Below, one piece after another: positions 7,949-16,211 of a stretch of DNA of 64,000 nt. The DNA is from Lichenicola sp965198655 (GTDB lineage: Bacteria; Pseudomonadota; Alphaproteobacteria; Acetobacterales; Acetobacteraceae). The notes under the pieces are model-generated. The model saw only the letters and a list, made by a program, of their open reading frames with translations, searched no databases and had not been told where the DNA came from. Position 1 is the first letter of the stretch; each line of letters begins with the position of its first letter. A program made the translations under genes and the position numbers. The stretch spans positions 3,658,001-3,722,000 of the forward strand of contig OZ240668.1 of assembly GCA_965198655.1 (NCBI GenBank), in the 5' to 3' direction.

Positions 7949-9514
7949 TCACGCCAGAATCTCCAGGCCCGTTTCCAGCGGCGCGAAGCAGATCCGGCCC
8001 GGGTCGTCCCCCGGTTCCGGTCGCGCGTCGGACACGCGATGGCTTGACCTGTTCACGACGTAATCGAACAGCTCGAACCATCGGCGGCGACCGGCGAACA
8101 TCGTCGGGCTCGCCTTTTTTCCGTTCCCGCCGATGCCGATCGGCTGCCTGTAGGATGGAAGCGTGGTGGCCCATGGAGTCGACGAGTGCGCGACGAGAAA
8201 TCCGTCCAGGAAGCAGTAGATGCCCGACCCGTCGGCGCCGATCTCGGCGACGTGCTCCGCAGGCCCCGCCCGCAGCGCGGACGCATAGGTGAGCAGGACT
8301 CTCCTGGACGCACCGCAGGAAAACCGCAGCGCTCCGGAGGCGTCGAGCTGCACGCAAAGGGTGTTGAAGTCTCCGAGCAGGTAAGCGGACGTGGCGGGCA
8401 GCTCGTCGATGACGAAGCGGATGCGCTTGGTGAAGGACGTGCCGCCACCGACGATCATGCCGGCCGGCAGTGCCGCCTGGCCGCCGGTCATGTAGCCTCC
8501 CGCGAAGGCGACGTCGCCGGACACGGCGTAGCCGGTTCCCGTGTGAGCCCATTCCGGTGAAAGGTAGCTGCTCCCGCCCGGCATGTACTCGCGCGCCACG
8601 GCGATCTGCAGACTGTCGGAGCCGTCCGCCATCGGGTTCACGTCGTAGACGTATCTGGGCGCGACGTTGGGCTGATTGAGTGCGACCTCGCCGCCGCCCA
8701 TCCAGAAGGCGAGGTCGGAGATGCGATCGGTGTGGCGCTGCAGCAGGTTGAACAGGTTGCGCTCGGCCGCGTACGACGTTTCATCTTCGCTGAAGCCGAT
8801 CTCCGACCAGAACACCGGCCAGCGGTTGCCAGGCTGCTGGCGCAGGCCGGTGATGACGTTGCGGGCGTCGAAGGCGTACTTGATGGCAGAGGAAACGCGA
8901 CCGATGCCGGCATAGATCGGCGCGTCGCTGTAAAGATGACCTTCGGGGCGTACGTTGCTCGTCGGGTTGTTCACCCACTCGCCGTGATAGGGAACCGACA
9001 GCAGGCTGTCGTTGCTGGTCGTCGACAAGCCGAGCGTGTTGGTGATGCCCATCGCCTTCAGGAAGTCGACCGTGCGTTTCTGCTCGCCGAACCAGGTCGC
9101 GGCGTCCATCTGCGGCTCGTTCATGAGGCTGAGGGAAACGAGCGGCTCGTTCTTGATGCCGGGCAGGTTGGCGATGGACAGGATGAACACGCGCCATTCC
9201 AGCCAGGTCACCGTGCCCGCGGACCCGATCACGGCGCCGTAGGGCTTGGCGTAGTCATGGAAGTCGATCGCGCAGGGCTGACCGGCTGCGACGAAGGCCG
9301 CCACGATGGCGAGCAGGTTCCTCACCGCCGTCTGGTCGAGCGGGCCGCCGACCGTCGGTTGCAGCCTTCTCTGCTTCACGGTGATCCGACCGCCCATGCC
9401 GAGCCGGGTGAAGTAGGCGATGACGCTCGCCGGAGTCATGACGCCGACGTCGAGCCCCGCTATCGTGGTCCAGAACTTGATCGGCTTGCACGGGTTCGTC
9501 GTCGTCGCTGCCAT
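7949..9514 (-). CDS. GH5-like glycoside hydrolase with C-terminal lectin-like domain, no signal peptide
   Basis: 521 residues. The N-terminal half is a TIM-barrel glycosidase of clan A/GH5 type: DFHDYAKPYG, acid/base Glu133 in LSLMNEPQ, and nucleophile Glu238 in VFWSEIGFSE. The C-terminal 200 residues look like a beta-sandwich (LamG/concanavalin type) and may bind glycan. The N-terminus MAATTTNPCKPIKFW has no signal peptide, so export, if any, would be unconventional. It may cleave a beta-glucan or the EPS made by the nearby locus. It lies downstream of the glycerate kinase on the same strand but 302 bases away, so it is probably a separate unit. Confidence 0.7.
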   Translation of the reverse strand: MAATTTNPCKPIKFWTTIAGLDVGVMTPASVIAYFTRLGMGGRITVKQRRLQPTVGGPLDQTAVRNLLAIVAAFVAAGQPCAIDFHDYAKPYGAVIGSAGTVTWLEWRVFILSIANLPGIKNEPLVSLSLMNEPQMDAATWFGEQKRTVDFLKAMGITNTLGLSTTSNDSLLSVPYHGEWVNNPTSNVRPEGHLYSDAPIYAGIGRVSSAIKYAFDARNVITGLRQQPGNRWPVFWSEIGFSEDETSYAAERNLFNLLQRHTDRISDLAFWMGGGEVALNQPNVAPRYVYDVNPMADGSDSLQIAVAREYMPGGSSYLSPEWAHTGTGYAVSGDVAFAGGYMTGGQAALPAGMIVGGGTSFTKRIRFVIDELPATSAYLLGDFNTLCVQLDASGALRFSCGASRRVLLTYASALRAGPAEHVAEIGADGSGIYCFLDGFLVAHSSTPWATTLPSYRQPIGIGGNGKKASPTMFAGRRRWFELFDYVVNRSSHRVSDARPEPGDDPGRICFAPLETGLEILA

Positions 9515-9816
9515 GGATCCCCACCCTTCGACGGCCAGAGCCGCGACGGGTGACCGTCAGGCGACGCGTGTTCGGCATGGCCGTGAACAATTATCACCGT
9601 CCAGGATGCGCCAGGGCCAAGCAACGCGTCCACGGCATCGGGCTCGGCCGTTGGCGGAACGGGCGGCGGGAGAAGCCAGGGTGACGCCGTCGCGGCTGCG
9701 GCAGCGCAGCGCCTCGGCGGGCCGGGCGGTGGTTTCCGCCTGCACCGCCACCGTCGGCAGGGTGCCGCAAGCGGTGGACCCGCTCCCGGTGGCGCGGCGT
9801 TCCGTTTCGGTATCGA
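9515..9816. other. Intergenic region without recognisable gene
   Basis: 302 bases between the glycerate kinase stop and the start of the GH5-like gene, both leftward. It should hold the promoter of the latter. Open frames crossing it are low-complexity Arg/Pro/Ala shadows. AACAATTATCACC near 9588-9600 is an AT-rich spot about 75-85 bases before the GH5-like ATG and might mark a -10 region; this is tentative. Confidence 0.4.
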
Positions 9817-11100
9817 CTACGCCTCCCGTGCCGCGACCAGGATCGCCCGGAAGTCGTTGACGTTGGTTCGGGTCGGGCCGGTGACCACCAGGTCGCCCAG
9901 CCGCTCGAAGAAGCCGTGGCCGTCGTTGTCGTGGAGCCGGTCGCGTGCGGACAAGCCGAGTGCCCGCGCCCGCGACAGGCTGTCCGGCGACAGCAGCGCG
10001 CCGGCGTTGCGCTCGGTGCCGTCGATGCCGTCGGTGTCGCAGGCGATGGCGTGGATGCCGGGCTGGCCGTCCAGCGCCACCGCCAGGCCCAGCAGGAACT
10101 CGGCGTTGCGCCCGCCGCGCCCGCCGCCGCGCACCGTCACGGTGGTCTCGCCGCCGGAGATCAGCACGCACGGGCCCGGCATCGGCTGGCCGTGGGCGGC
10201 ACATTGCCGCGCGATGCCGGCCATCACCCGCGCCACCTCCACCGCCTCGCCCTCGATCGCGTTGCCCAGGATCACCGGCGCGACGCCGGCCTGCCGCGCC
10301 ACCTCGGCGGCCGCTTCCAGCGCCGCCTGCGGGGTGGCGATCGTCACCGTTCGGGTGCGGTCGAACGTTTGGTCGCCGGGCTTGGGCGTTTCCGCCTGCG
10401 GGTCGCGCAGCCACGCCGCCACCGCTTCCGGCACCGCGATGCCGCGTCGCGCCAGCACCGCGCGCGCGTCGGCCAGCGTGCTCGGGTCGGCGACGGTGGG
10501 CCCGGAGCCGATCACCGACGGGTCGTCCCCCGGCACGTCGGACACCACCAGCGTCAGCACCGCCGCCGGTGCGGCCGCTTCGGCCAGCCTTCCGCCCTTG
10601 ATCGCCGACAGGTGCTTGCGTACCGCGTTCATCTCGTGGATCGGGGCGCCGCTGCGCAGCAGGGCGCGGCCGACCGCCTGCTTGGCGGCGAGGTCGATCC
10701 CTTCCGCCGGCAGCGCCAGCAGCGACGAGGCGCCGCCCGACATCAGGCACAGCACGAGGTCGTCGCGGCCCAGCCCACGCACCAGCGCCAGCATGCGCTG
10801 GGCGGCCGCCTCGCCGGCAGCGTCCGGCACCGGGTGCCCGGCCTCGACCACGGCGATGCGCGCCATGGGGCCGATGCCGTGGCCGTAGCGGGTGACCACC
10901 AGCCCGTCCAGCGTCGCGTCTGACGGCCAGTGCGCGTCCACCGCCCCCGCCATGGCCGCCGCCGCCTTGCCGGCGCCCACCACCACCGTGCGGCCGCGCG
11001 GCGGCGGCGGCAGGTGCGGCGGCAGGCACAGCTCCGCCGACACCGCCGACACCGCCGCGTCGAACATCCGCCTCAGCAGCGCCGCCTCGTGTCCGGGCAT
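9817..11100 (-). CDS. Glycerate 2-kinase (type-2 glycerate kinase, DUF4147/MOFRL family)
   Basis: 427 residues, normal length. N-terminal DUF4147 domain with VVVGAGKAAAAMAG and LMSGGASSLLALPAEG; C-terminal MOFRL domain with ISGGETTVTVRGGGRGGRN and ACDTDGIDGTERNAGA. The family phosphorylates D-glycerate to 2-phosphoglycerate; older annotations call it hydroxypyruvate reductase (TtuD). In many bacteria it sits with glyoxylate carboligase and hydroxypyruvate isomerase. Here only a relic of the isomerase gene lies upstream on the same strand. It could consume glycerate formed from glyoxylate, for example from purine breakdown, but the linking genes are not in the window. Confidence 0.93.
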   Translation of the reverse strand: MPGHEAALLRRMFDAAVSAVSAELCLPPHLPPPPRGRTVVVGAGKAAAAMAGAVDAHWPSDATLDGLVVTRYGHGIGPMARIAVVEAGHPVPDAAGEAAAQRMLALVRGLGRDDLVLCLMSGGASSLLALPAEGIDLAAKQAVGRALLRSGAPIHEMNAVRKHLSAIKGGRLAEAAAPAAVLTLVVSDVPGDDPSVIGSGPTVADPSTLADARAVLARRGIAVPEAVAAWLRDPQAETPKPGDQTFDRTRTVTIATPQAALEAAAEVARQAGVAPVILGNAIEGEAVEVARVMAGIARQCAAHGQPMPGPCVLISGGETTVTVRGGGRGGRNAEFLLGLAVALDGQPGIHAIACDTDGIDGTERNAGALLSPDSLSRARALGLSARDRLHDNDGHGFFERLGDLVVTGPTRTNVNDFRAILVAAREA

Positions 11101-11251
11101 CGCCGGGTCCTCCCGTGGTTCCGTTCGTCAGGCCGGCGCACCGGTCTCGTGGCAGGCCGGCCCGAGCACGTGCACCATGCCGGAATGGTTCCAAGCGGCA
11201 ATGGTCGTGTGCAGCACCGCAGATGGCGAACGGCTTCCGGCAGGTCGCGGT

Positions 11252-11470
11252 GCTCGGCAGGCCGACTCCTGGCGTGCGGGTGCCGGCGAGCGCCAGATCG
11301 AAGTCCAGGACCAGCTCAAGCCGATTGATTTCGGGCCCGTCGGCCAGCGCGCCCTTGTCGAAGTCGTACGGGAACAGGAACTCGACCGCTCCGAAGCCGG
11401 CTGCGGCTGCAGTGTGGTCGAGGAACAGGCAGGTCTGGACGCTACCATCCAGGACAGTCTCTACGAGCAC
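11252..11470 (-). pseudogene. Relic of hydroxypyruvate isomerase (hyi)
   Basis: On the minus strand, in one frame, FLDHTAAAAGFGAVEFLFPY followed by DFDKGALADG and INRLELVL lines up with the N-terminal part of Hyi: the pattern GF-x2-VEF-x-FPYD-x-D, an Asn-x-LE-x2-L spacing, then an RGIACLP-like remnant (TPGVGLPS). After that the similarity stops and the frame runs through the region upstream of the glycerate kinase. A complete Hyi has about 260 residues; only about 58 are recognisable. Its position directly upstream of a glycerate kinase, where hyi is commonly found, supports the identification. Confidence 0.65.
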
Positions 11471-12002
11471 GAGGCCAGGTTCATGGCCGGTACCGTCGCG
11501 GGTTGAGCATACGTGGCATCAGCCGCATCGCCGGACGCAATTCTCTCAACTCTGTTCGAAAGCACCGTCGTCCGGTTATGCGGAATTAGGAGATCTCATC
11601 CTGTATGACCAGAAGACGGCAGGAGCTTGCGGCCGAACACCATAATGTTGGAGAGCAGCGGCGCTCAGGACCGGCACCATGTCCAGCAAACCGACCCGCG
11701 ATCCTCCAAATGGAGGTCTGTTTCGTTTTGGGAACAGCACATGTCTCATAATTGTCCGGTTCTGAGCGACAAGGACCTGATTGGCCCTATTCGTTGTCAT
11801 ACAAGATCGTTCCAAAGAAGGTTGATGAGCCCTCAATTACTGGGTGCGGAGCATTGACTTGGACAATTGGGTCGAATCGGTAATCGCATGCGACTTGATC
11901 ATCGTATAGAGCAACGAGACGTGAACGTTAGACTTGCGGATCGAATACAAGGGTGACATGAGGGTGTTCAATGGATGATCACTTTCATGAGAGATCGAGA
12001 AG
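11471..12002. other. AT-richer intergenic region upstream of the secreted GH5 gene
   Basis: 532 bases with clearly lower GC than its surroundings. Short open frames exist on both strands (for example 11576-11836 minus) but none resembles a known protein. It probably contains the promoter of the GH5 gene starting at 12003, which is preceded by a purine-rich GAGATCGAGAAG stretch acting as ribosome binding site. The composition suggests acquired or decayed DNA. Confidence 0.45.
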
Positions 12003-13028
12003 ATGAAAAGGTTCAGGACGATAATCGCCCTCGGGACGATTGCCGCGTTCAAGCTGTCGCTGGCTCAGGCCGGACAGACAATGACGTCAGGCGTCAACCT
12101 TTCAGGCCTGGAGATCAATTCCACCGTGTTGCCTGGCCGAGTGAACTACAGCTACGTTTCTCCCTCGGACAAGGAACTTGCTTACTATCAGAGCAAGGGG
12201 ATCATGATGATCAGGCTTCCGGTCCTCTGGGCGCGCTTGCAGCCCCAGTTGCTCGCGTCCAGTCCCAGCACGGCGCTCGACCCTGGCTATCTGGGCCTCA
12301 TCAAGAACGTCATGGCCGAAGCGGCCGCCCGCAACATGGAAGTCATTGTCGACATCCACAACTACGGCGGATATGCCACGCATAAGATTGGCGATGGAAC
12401 CCTGACGCAAGCACAGTTCGCGAACTTCTGGCGTCTGCTGGCGGCGAGTCTTAAGGGCCTTCCAGGCCTCGGCGGATACGACCTCATGAACGAGCCGAGC
12501 CACATGCCGTCGGCTGCCGTCTGGCCGAACGCCGCGCAGGCCGCGGTCACAGCCATTCGGAACGTCGACCCGTACACCTTCATCTTCGTGGAGGGTGACG
12601 CCTACGCGTCCGCCGCCAGTTGGAATTCCGTCAACGAGAACCTGACGATCAAGGATCCTCAGTATCGCGTTGTCTATGAAGCGCATGTTTATGGTGATCG
12701 CGACTCCAGTGGGACCCATTTCGACTGGACGACGGAAGAGTCGTACGGGGTTACGGTGGACACGATAGCGCAGCGCGTGAAGGTCTTCTCGGACTGGTGT
12801 AACGCCAAGAACCGCCTCTGCGTGGTAGGCGAGATCGGGGTCGGATCCGACAACTCAGGCTGGAGCGAAGAGCTTGCCAATGGCTTGACCGCGATGAAAG
12901 CCGGCGGGATCTTCGGCTTTGCCTATTGGGCAGGTGGCCCGTGGTGGGGAAACTATCCGATGAGCATCGAGCCCAAGAACGGCGCGGACGCGACCCAGAT
13001 GTCGGTCGTTTCCCAGTATGCGCCATAG
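12003..13028 (+). CDS. Secreted GH5 family glycanase (endoglucanase-like)
   Basis: 341 residues. Signal peptide: MKRFRTI followed by a hydrophobic stretch ending at about LSLAQAG. The mature protein is a GH5 TIM barrel: SGVNLSGLEIN near the start, IVDIHNYGG, acid/base Glu164 in YDLMNEPSH, HVYGDRDSSG, and nucleophile Glu277 in VVGEIGVG. GH5 enzymes cleave beta-1,4-glucans or mannans; the exact substrate cannot be read from sequence. It lies just outside the EPS locus and may trim or release that polymer. Codon use is slightly less GC-biased than in neighbours. Confidence 0.88.
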   Translation: MKRFRTIIALGTIAAFKLSLAQAGQTMTSGVNLSGLEINSTVLPGRVNYSYVSPSDKELAYYQSKGIMMIRLPVLWARLQPQLLASSPSTALDPGYLGLIKNVMAEAAARNMEVIVDIHNYGGYATHKIGDGTLTQAQFANFWRLLAASLKGLPGLGGYDLMNEPSHMPSAAVWPNAAQAAVTAIRNVDPYTFIFVEGDAYASAASWNSVNENLTIKDPQYRVVYEAHVYGDRDSSGTHFDWTTEESYGVTVDTIAQRVKVFSDWCNAKNRLCVVGEIGVGSDNSGWSEELANGLTAMKAGGIFGFAYWAGGPWWGNYPMSIEPKNGADATQMSVVSQYAP

Positions 13029-13919
13029 AAGCTGAACCGACATCCATGCGTTCCGGGCGGGGACGCTGCTGACCGACATGGCGCCTGGTTGATCGACCTT
13101 GGGATCACCCAGGCCCCGAACGATGGTCACGCTGAACCGCACCGTCATGCCGGTCGGGAACCGCCTCATCCCGGACCGCTGCGTCAGCCTATGCCGCGAC
13201 GCGACCTGCGCATCCGATCATCCCGAACAGCCATCCGAAGCCTTGGACGTCGTGCGCCCGGCCAGGCACCGGACGACATCGAGCGGCGACCCTCGTGCGC
13301 CGCAGCAGGCGGCTCGATGGAGAAGCAGCCGCATGACCGGCTCAGCGTCCCGGCCGGTCAGCTCCATGTGACGGCAGCACGTCGATGGGCGCGCATGATC
13401 GTGCCGTCGATCATGTCGGCCGAACGATCGCGACCCGCCAGTTCTGCCAGCATTTCCAGCCACGCACGGAGCGCGCCGATCTCAAGCCGATGCCGGTCGC
13501 GGCGCATCACGCCGTTCCACTTGCCCTGTCGAGCGGGCCTCGTCCACGGCGCGAGCAGTGTCGTGCTTGAGCTTGATCCAGCGGCTGATGCCGCACTCCA
13601 GCTCGCCCGTTCCGTCGTCCGGCATCCACGCCCATGCCGCAGCCGCGATCCATGCGGTGAACGAATCCTTGCCGTCTTGCTGATGTGCCCGACCCGATCG
13701 GTCTCGCTCGACTGGTCACGCTTCGGCAGGAAGCCGAAACGCGCTCTGCCCCCGCGCCGTCGTCAACCGCCGGCCGCAGCAGCATCCGCTCCCACATCGA
13801 TCCGAGCGTCGCATCTACACGTTGAACCGATCGTTTGCCGTAGAAATGACGCTTCTATACTGATGCAGGCGGTCACGACGATCTTCTCATGCACGGAAGA
13901 GCTTGCTACACCGCTCAAC
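13029..13919. other. Long non-coding stretch with a transposase relic
   Basis: 891 bases between two secreted glycanase genes. No intact gene is visible. The open frame that runs into the GH16 gene from 13089 is not conserved-looking upstream of 13920. On the minus strand a decayed IS5-type transposase is recognisable (separate entry). The remainder shows nothing I can name. Confidence 0.6.
13218..13560 (-). pseudogene. Decayed IS5-type transposase fragment
   Basis: Minus-strand translation gives GKWNGVMRRDRHRLEIGALR, then about 20 residues later ADMIDGTIMRAHRRAA before a stop at about 13362. This matches the FGKWN...MIDSTIVRAH block of IS5-family transposases, including the first catalytic Asp. 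After a frameshift, GSPLDVVRCLAGRTTSKASD resembles the following G-x-PL-x-F-x-LT-GGQA-x-DS stretch. N- and C-terminal parts and the Glu motif are missing. No matching terminal repeats were found. It is unrelated to the intact element at 6943. Confidence 0.6.
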
Positions 13920-14897
13920 ATGACAAAGACAGCTCTTCTCGCTCTGAGCCTCATCGCGTCGTATAGCATGCAGGCGATGGCTGACACCGGTCCCCAACTC
14001 AACCTCGCCGGAGCAACCCAGACGCTTGATCTGGAGTTCGCGACCATGCCGGCGTGGCGTACCGGCACGACACCGTGGCCGCCGGTCGCCCAGCCCTTCA
14101 CCTCGAACTCCTTCAAGGTCAACGCGTCGTTGTTCAGCGGCCTGCAGGCCAGCTACAGCCCGAAGGCGAGCGCCACGTGGTCGCCCGCCTGGGCAACGCT
14201 CAGCAACGAGCTCGAGGCCTATCCCAACGCCGACGCGATGACCGACCTGAAGATCAGCCCGTTCAGCGTCAGCAACGGCGTGCTGTCGATCACGGCGAGC
14301 CCGCTATCGGTCGCGGCGCAGAAGACGCTGCCGCCTGGGATACAGCGCTCCTACCTGAGCGGCGCGCTGAACACCTACCCGTACAGCCAAACCTATGGCT
14401 ACTTCGAGATCAACGCCGAGATACCCTCTGGACGCGGCCTGTGGCCCGCTTTCTGGCTGCTTTCGGTGGACGACAACTGGCCGCCCGAGATCGACGCGCC
14501 CGAAGCGCTGTGCAACGATCCCACCACCGCCTACTTCTCGCTGCACACCACCGACAAGGCGTGGATCGCGACGCAACCGGATGCCTACAACGGGAGTGCC
14601 ACGACCAACACGATCCACACCGGCGTCGACGGCTCGCACGCCTTCCACCGCTACGGGGTCGACTGGGGCCCGCAGACGATCACCTTCTACGTCGACGGCG
14701 TGGCGGTCGGACAGCGCACGACTCCCGGCGACATGCACAAGCCGTTCTACCTGATCGCCAACCTTGCCGTCGGCGGTAACGGGTCGTGGCCTGGGCCGCC
14801 GGACGCCCAGACGGTCTTCCCGGCAACCCTGCGCATCCTGAGCGTCAAGGTGTGGCAGAGACCAGCCTACGCGGCCGCGGTCGCGAAAGGGCCGTGA
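13920..14897 (+). CDS. Secreted GH16 family glycanase, paralogue of the gene at 30402
   Basis: 325 residues from ATG 13920 (MTKTALLALSLIASYSMQA, a signal peptide). The catalytic GH16 motif E-x-D-x-x-E is present as EIDAPE with Glu190, Asp192 and Glu195, preceded by WPAFWLLSVDDNWPP. The fold is a beta-jelly-roll; family members hydrolyse or transglycosylate beta-1,3/1,4-glucans or galactans, and ExoK-like members cut succinoglycan. Much of it (YLSGA-x-NTYP, QTYG-x-FE, MHKPFYLI) matches the GH16 protein inside the EPS operon. It is convergent with the GT4 gene at 15057. Confidence 0.9.
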   Translation: MTKTALLALSLIASYSMQAMADTGPQLNLAGATQTLDLEFATMPAWRTGTTPWPPVAQPFTSNSFKVNASLFSGLQASYSPKASATWSPAWATLSNELEAYPNADAMTDLKISPFSVSNGVLSITASPLSVAAQKTLPPGIQRSYLSGALNTYPYSQTYGYFEINAEIPSGRGLWPAFWLLSVDDNWPPEIDAPEALCNDPTTAYFSLHTTDKAWIATQPDAYNGSATTNTIHTGVDGSHAFHRYGVDWGPQTITFYVDGVAVGQRTTPGDMHKPFYLIANLAVGGNGSWPGPPDAQTVFPATLRILSVKVWQRPAYAAAVAKGP

Positions 14898-15056
14898 CGA
14901 CCGGCGACTGACGGGCGTCCGGTCGGCGCCGAACCGCGCAGGATTCGGGGGGCCGCATCCAGTTGCTGCGACGTGTGCAGCGTTCCCCGTCGCCGGCTCT
15001 GGCCACCAGGGATGAGGCGCACGGGCGGACTGAGCGTCGGCATGGATCCCCGGAAC

Positions 15057-16112
15057 TCAGGCCGTCGCCTGCTGCCGGATGATCCGCTCCATCGTCTGGC
15101 AGTAGGCGTCGAGGCTGAATTTCTCCTGCATGCGCCGCGCCGCTGCCTCTCCCATCCTGCGCGCCAAGGCCGGATCGTCGAGCAGCAGGGTGATCTTCTC
15201 CTTCAACCCTGCGACGTCGCCTGCCTCGGTGTAGAAGCCGGTCTCGCCCTCGACGATGAGGTCGGAATGCGCTTCGACCCGCGTGCTGATGACGGCCTTG
15301 CCCATGGCCATCGCCTCGGCGATGACCGCATAGCCTGACGCGTAGCGTGCCGGATGAAGCGGCACCACCACGAACGACGCGCGGCCATACAGGTCGCGCA
15401 GCCCGAGATAATCGCCGGCGGAGCCGAGCTCGACCGAGTCAGGCAGCGCCGCCGCGTCCAATTCGGCCGCCTTCGGGCGCCACAGACTGTCGGCGGCGAT
15501 GCGGAGCGACACGTCGAGGCCGTCGACGGCAGAGACCAGCGTCCGGTAGTCCCGGTTGGCGCTTCCCGCGGCCAGGACCAGACGGCCGTCCCCGGCGACG
15601 CGCGGACGGAAGAAGTCGGTGTCCACGCCGTAGCCGGCGTTGTGGCACCTGCTGCGTGCGAACCCGTCCCGGATCATGCGCTGCCGCAGCGCCTCGGACA
15701 GGCACAGGAAGTGGACGCGTTGCGCCCGGCGCAACACCGGGGCGATCAGGGCGAACTTCCTGCCCTCCAGGTAGGACCCGTGCAGGACGATCCAGACCGG
15801 CTTCCGGACCCGAGCGAGCAGGGAACACAGCAGCAGCGGGATCCCGATGTCCTCGCCCGAAGCGAGCAGGGCGTCGTACTCGCGCCGCCGCCGCGACAGC
15901 TGCCAGGCGAGAGCGAGGCGACGGCGCATCGAGGTCGGGTGTCCTCCCTCGACCTGATCGGTGCCGACGACCTGCGCGCCGTTGCGCGTCGCGAAGACGT
16001 TGAACTCGGCCAGCGGCTGCTCGCCGTTCAGCTTCCTCGTCTCAAGAGTTGGCTGTAAGGGTCCCCCAAGAACATAAAAGATACGATTAGTTGTATCTTT
16101 AGCATCGTTCAT
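15057..16112 (-). CDS. GT4-family glycosyltransferase
   Basis: About 351 residues from ATG 16112; a GTG at 16154 would add 14 residues. It has a two-Rossmann GT-B architecture: RIFYVLGG at the N-terminus, GYGVDTDFFRP at the domain border, and the donor-site stretch ASGYAVIAEAMAMGKAVIST ending with EGETGFYTEAGD. It probably adds one sugar to the lipid-linked EPS repeat unit at the cytoplasmic face. It is divergent from the flippase gene at 16212; the short region between them carries two inverted repeats. It is the only leftward biosynthetic gene of the locus. Confidence 0.9.
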   Translation of the reverse strand: MNDAKDTTNRIFYVLGGPLQPTLETRKLNGEQPLAEFNVFATRNGAQVVGTDQVEGGHPTSMRRRLALAWQLSRRRREYDALLASGEDIGIPLLLCSLLARVRKPVWIVLHGSYLEGRKFALIAPVLRRAQRVHFLCLSEALRQRMIRDGFARSRCHNAGYGVDTDFFRPRVAGDGRLVLAAGSANRDYRTLVSAVDGLDVSLRIAADSLWRPKAAELDAAALPDSVELGSAGDYLGLRDLYGRASFVVVPLHPARYASGYAVIAEAMAMGKAVISTRVEAHSDLIVEGETGFYTEAGDVAGLKEKITLLLDDPALARRMGEAAARRMQEKFSLDAYCQTMERIIRQQATA

Positions 16113-16152
16113 GGAAACTGTCCGCGATTTGGATACTGCCGTGACGGTTTCC
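16077..16152. promoter_or_regulatory. Two inverted repeats in the divergent EPS promoter region
   Basis: First dyad: AAAGATAC at 16077-16084 and GTATCTTT at 16093-16100, perfect with an 8-base gap. Second dyad: GGAAACTGTC at 16113-16122 and GACGGTTTCC at 16143-16152, one mismatch, 20-base gap. The area is much more AT-rich than the surroundings and separates the leftward GT4 gene from the 21-kb rightward EPS operon. They could be operators for a regulator controlling both directions. The first dyad lies within the first codons of the GT4 gene if the ATG at 16112 is used. Confidence 0.5.
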
Positions 16153-16211
16153 ACTTGGCCTGCACCTTGTTCCGGGTTATTTGAAACTCGTTACGTTATC
16201 GTCAAAATGCG

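Noticed and set aside
11576..11836. 86-codon minus-strand frame in the AT-rich stretch
   Set aside because: No recognisable motif, no ribosome binding site and no coupling to neighbours.
13089..13919. Extension of the GH16 frame upstream of 13920
   Set aside because: The signal peptide starts at 13920 and the upstream codons are antisense to a transposase relic.
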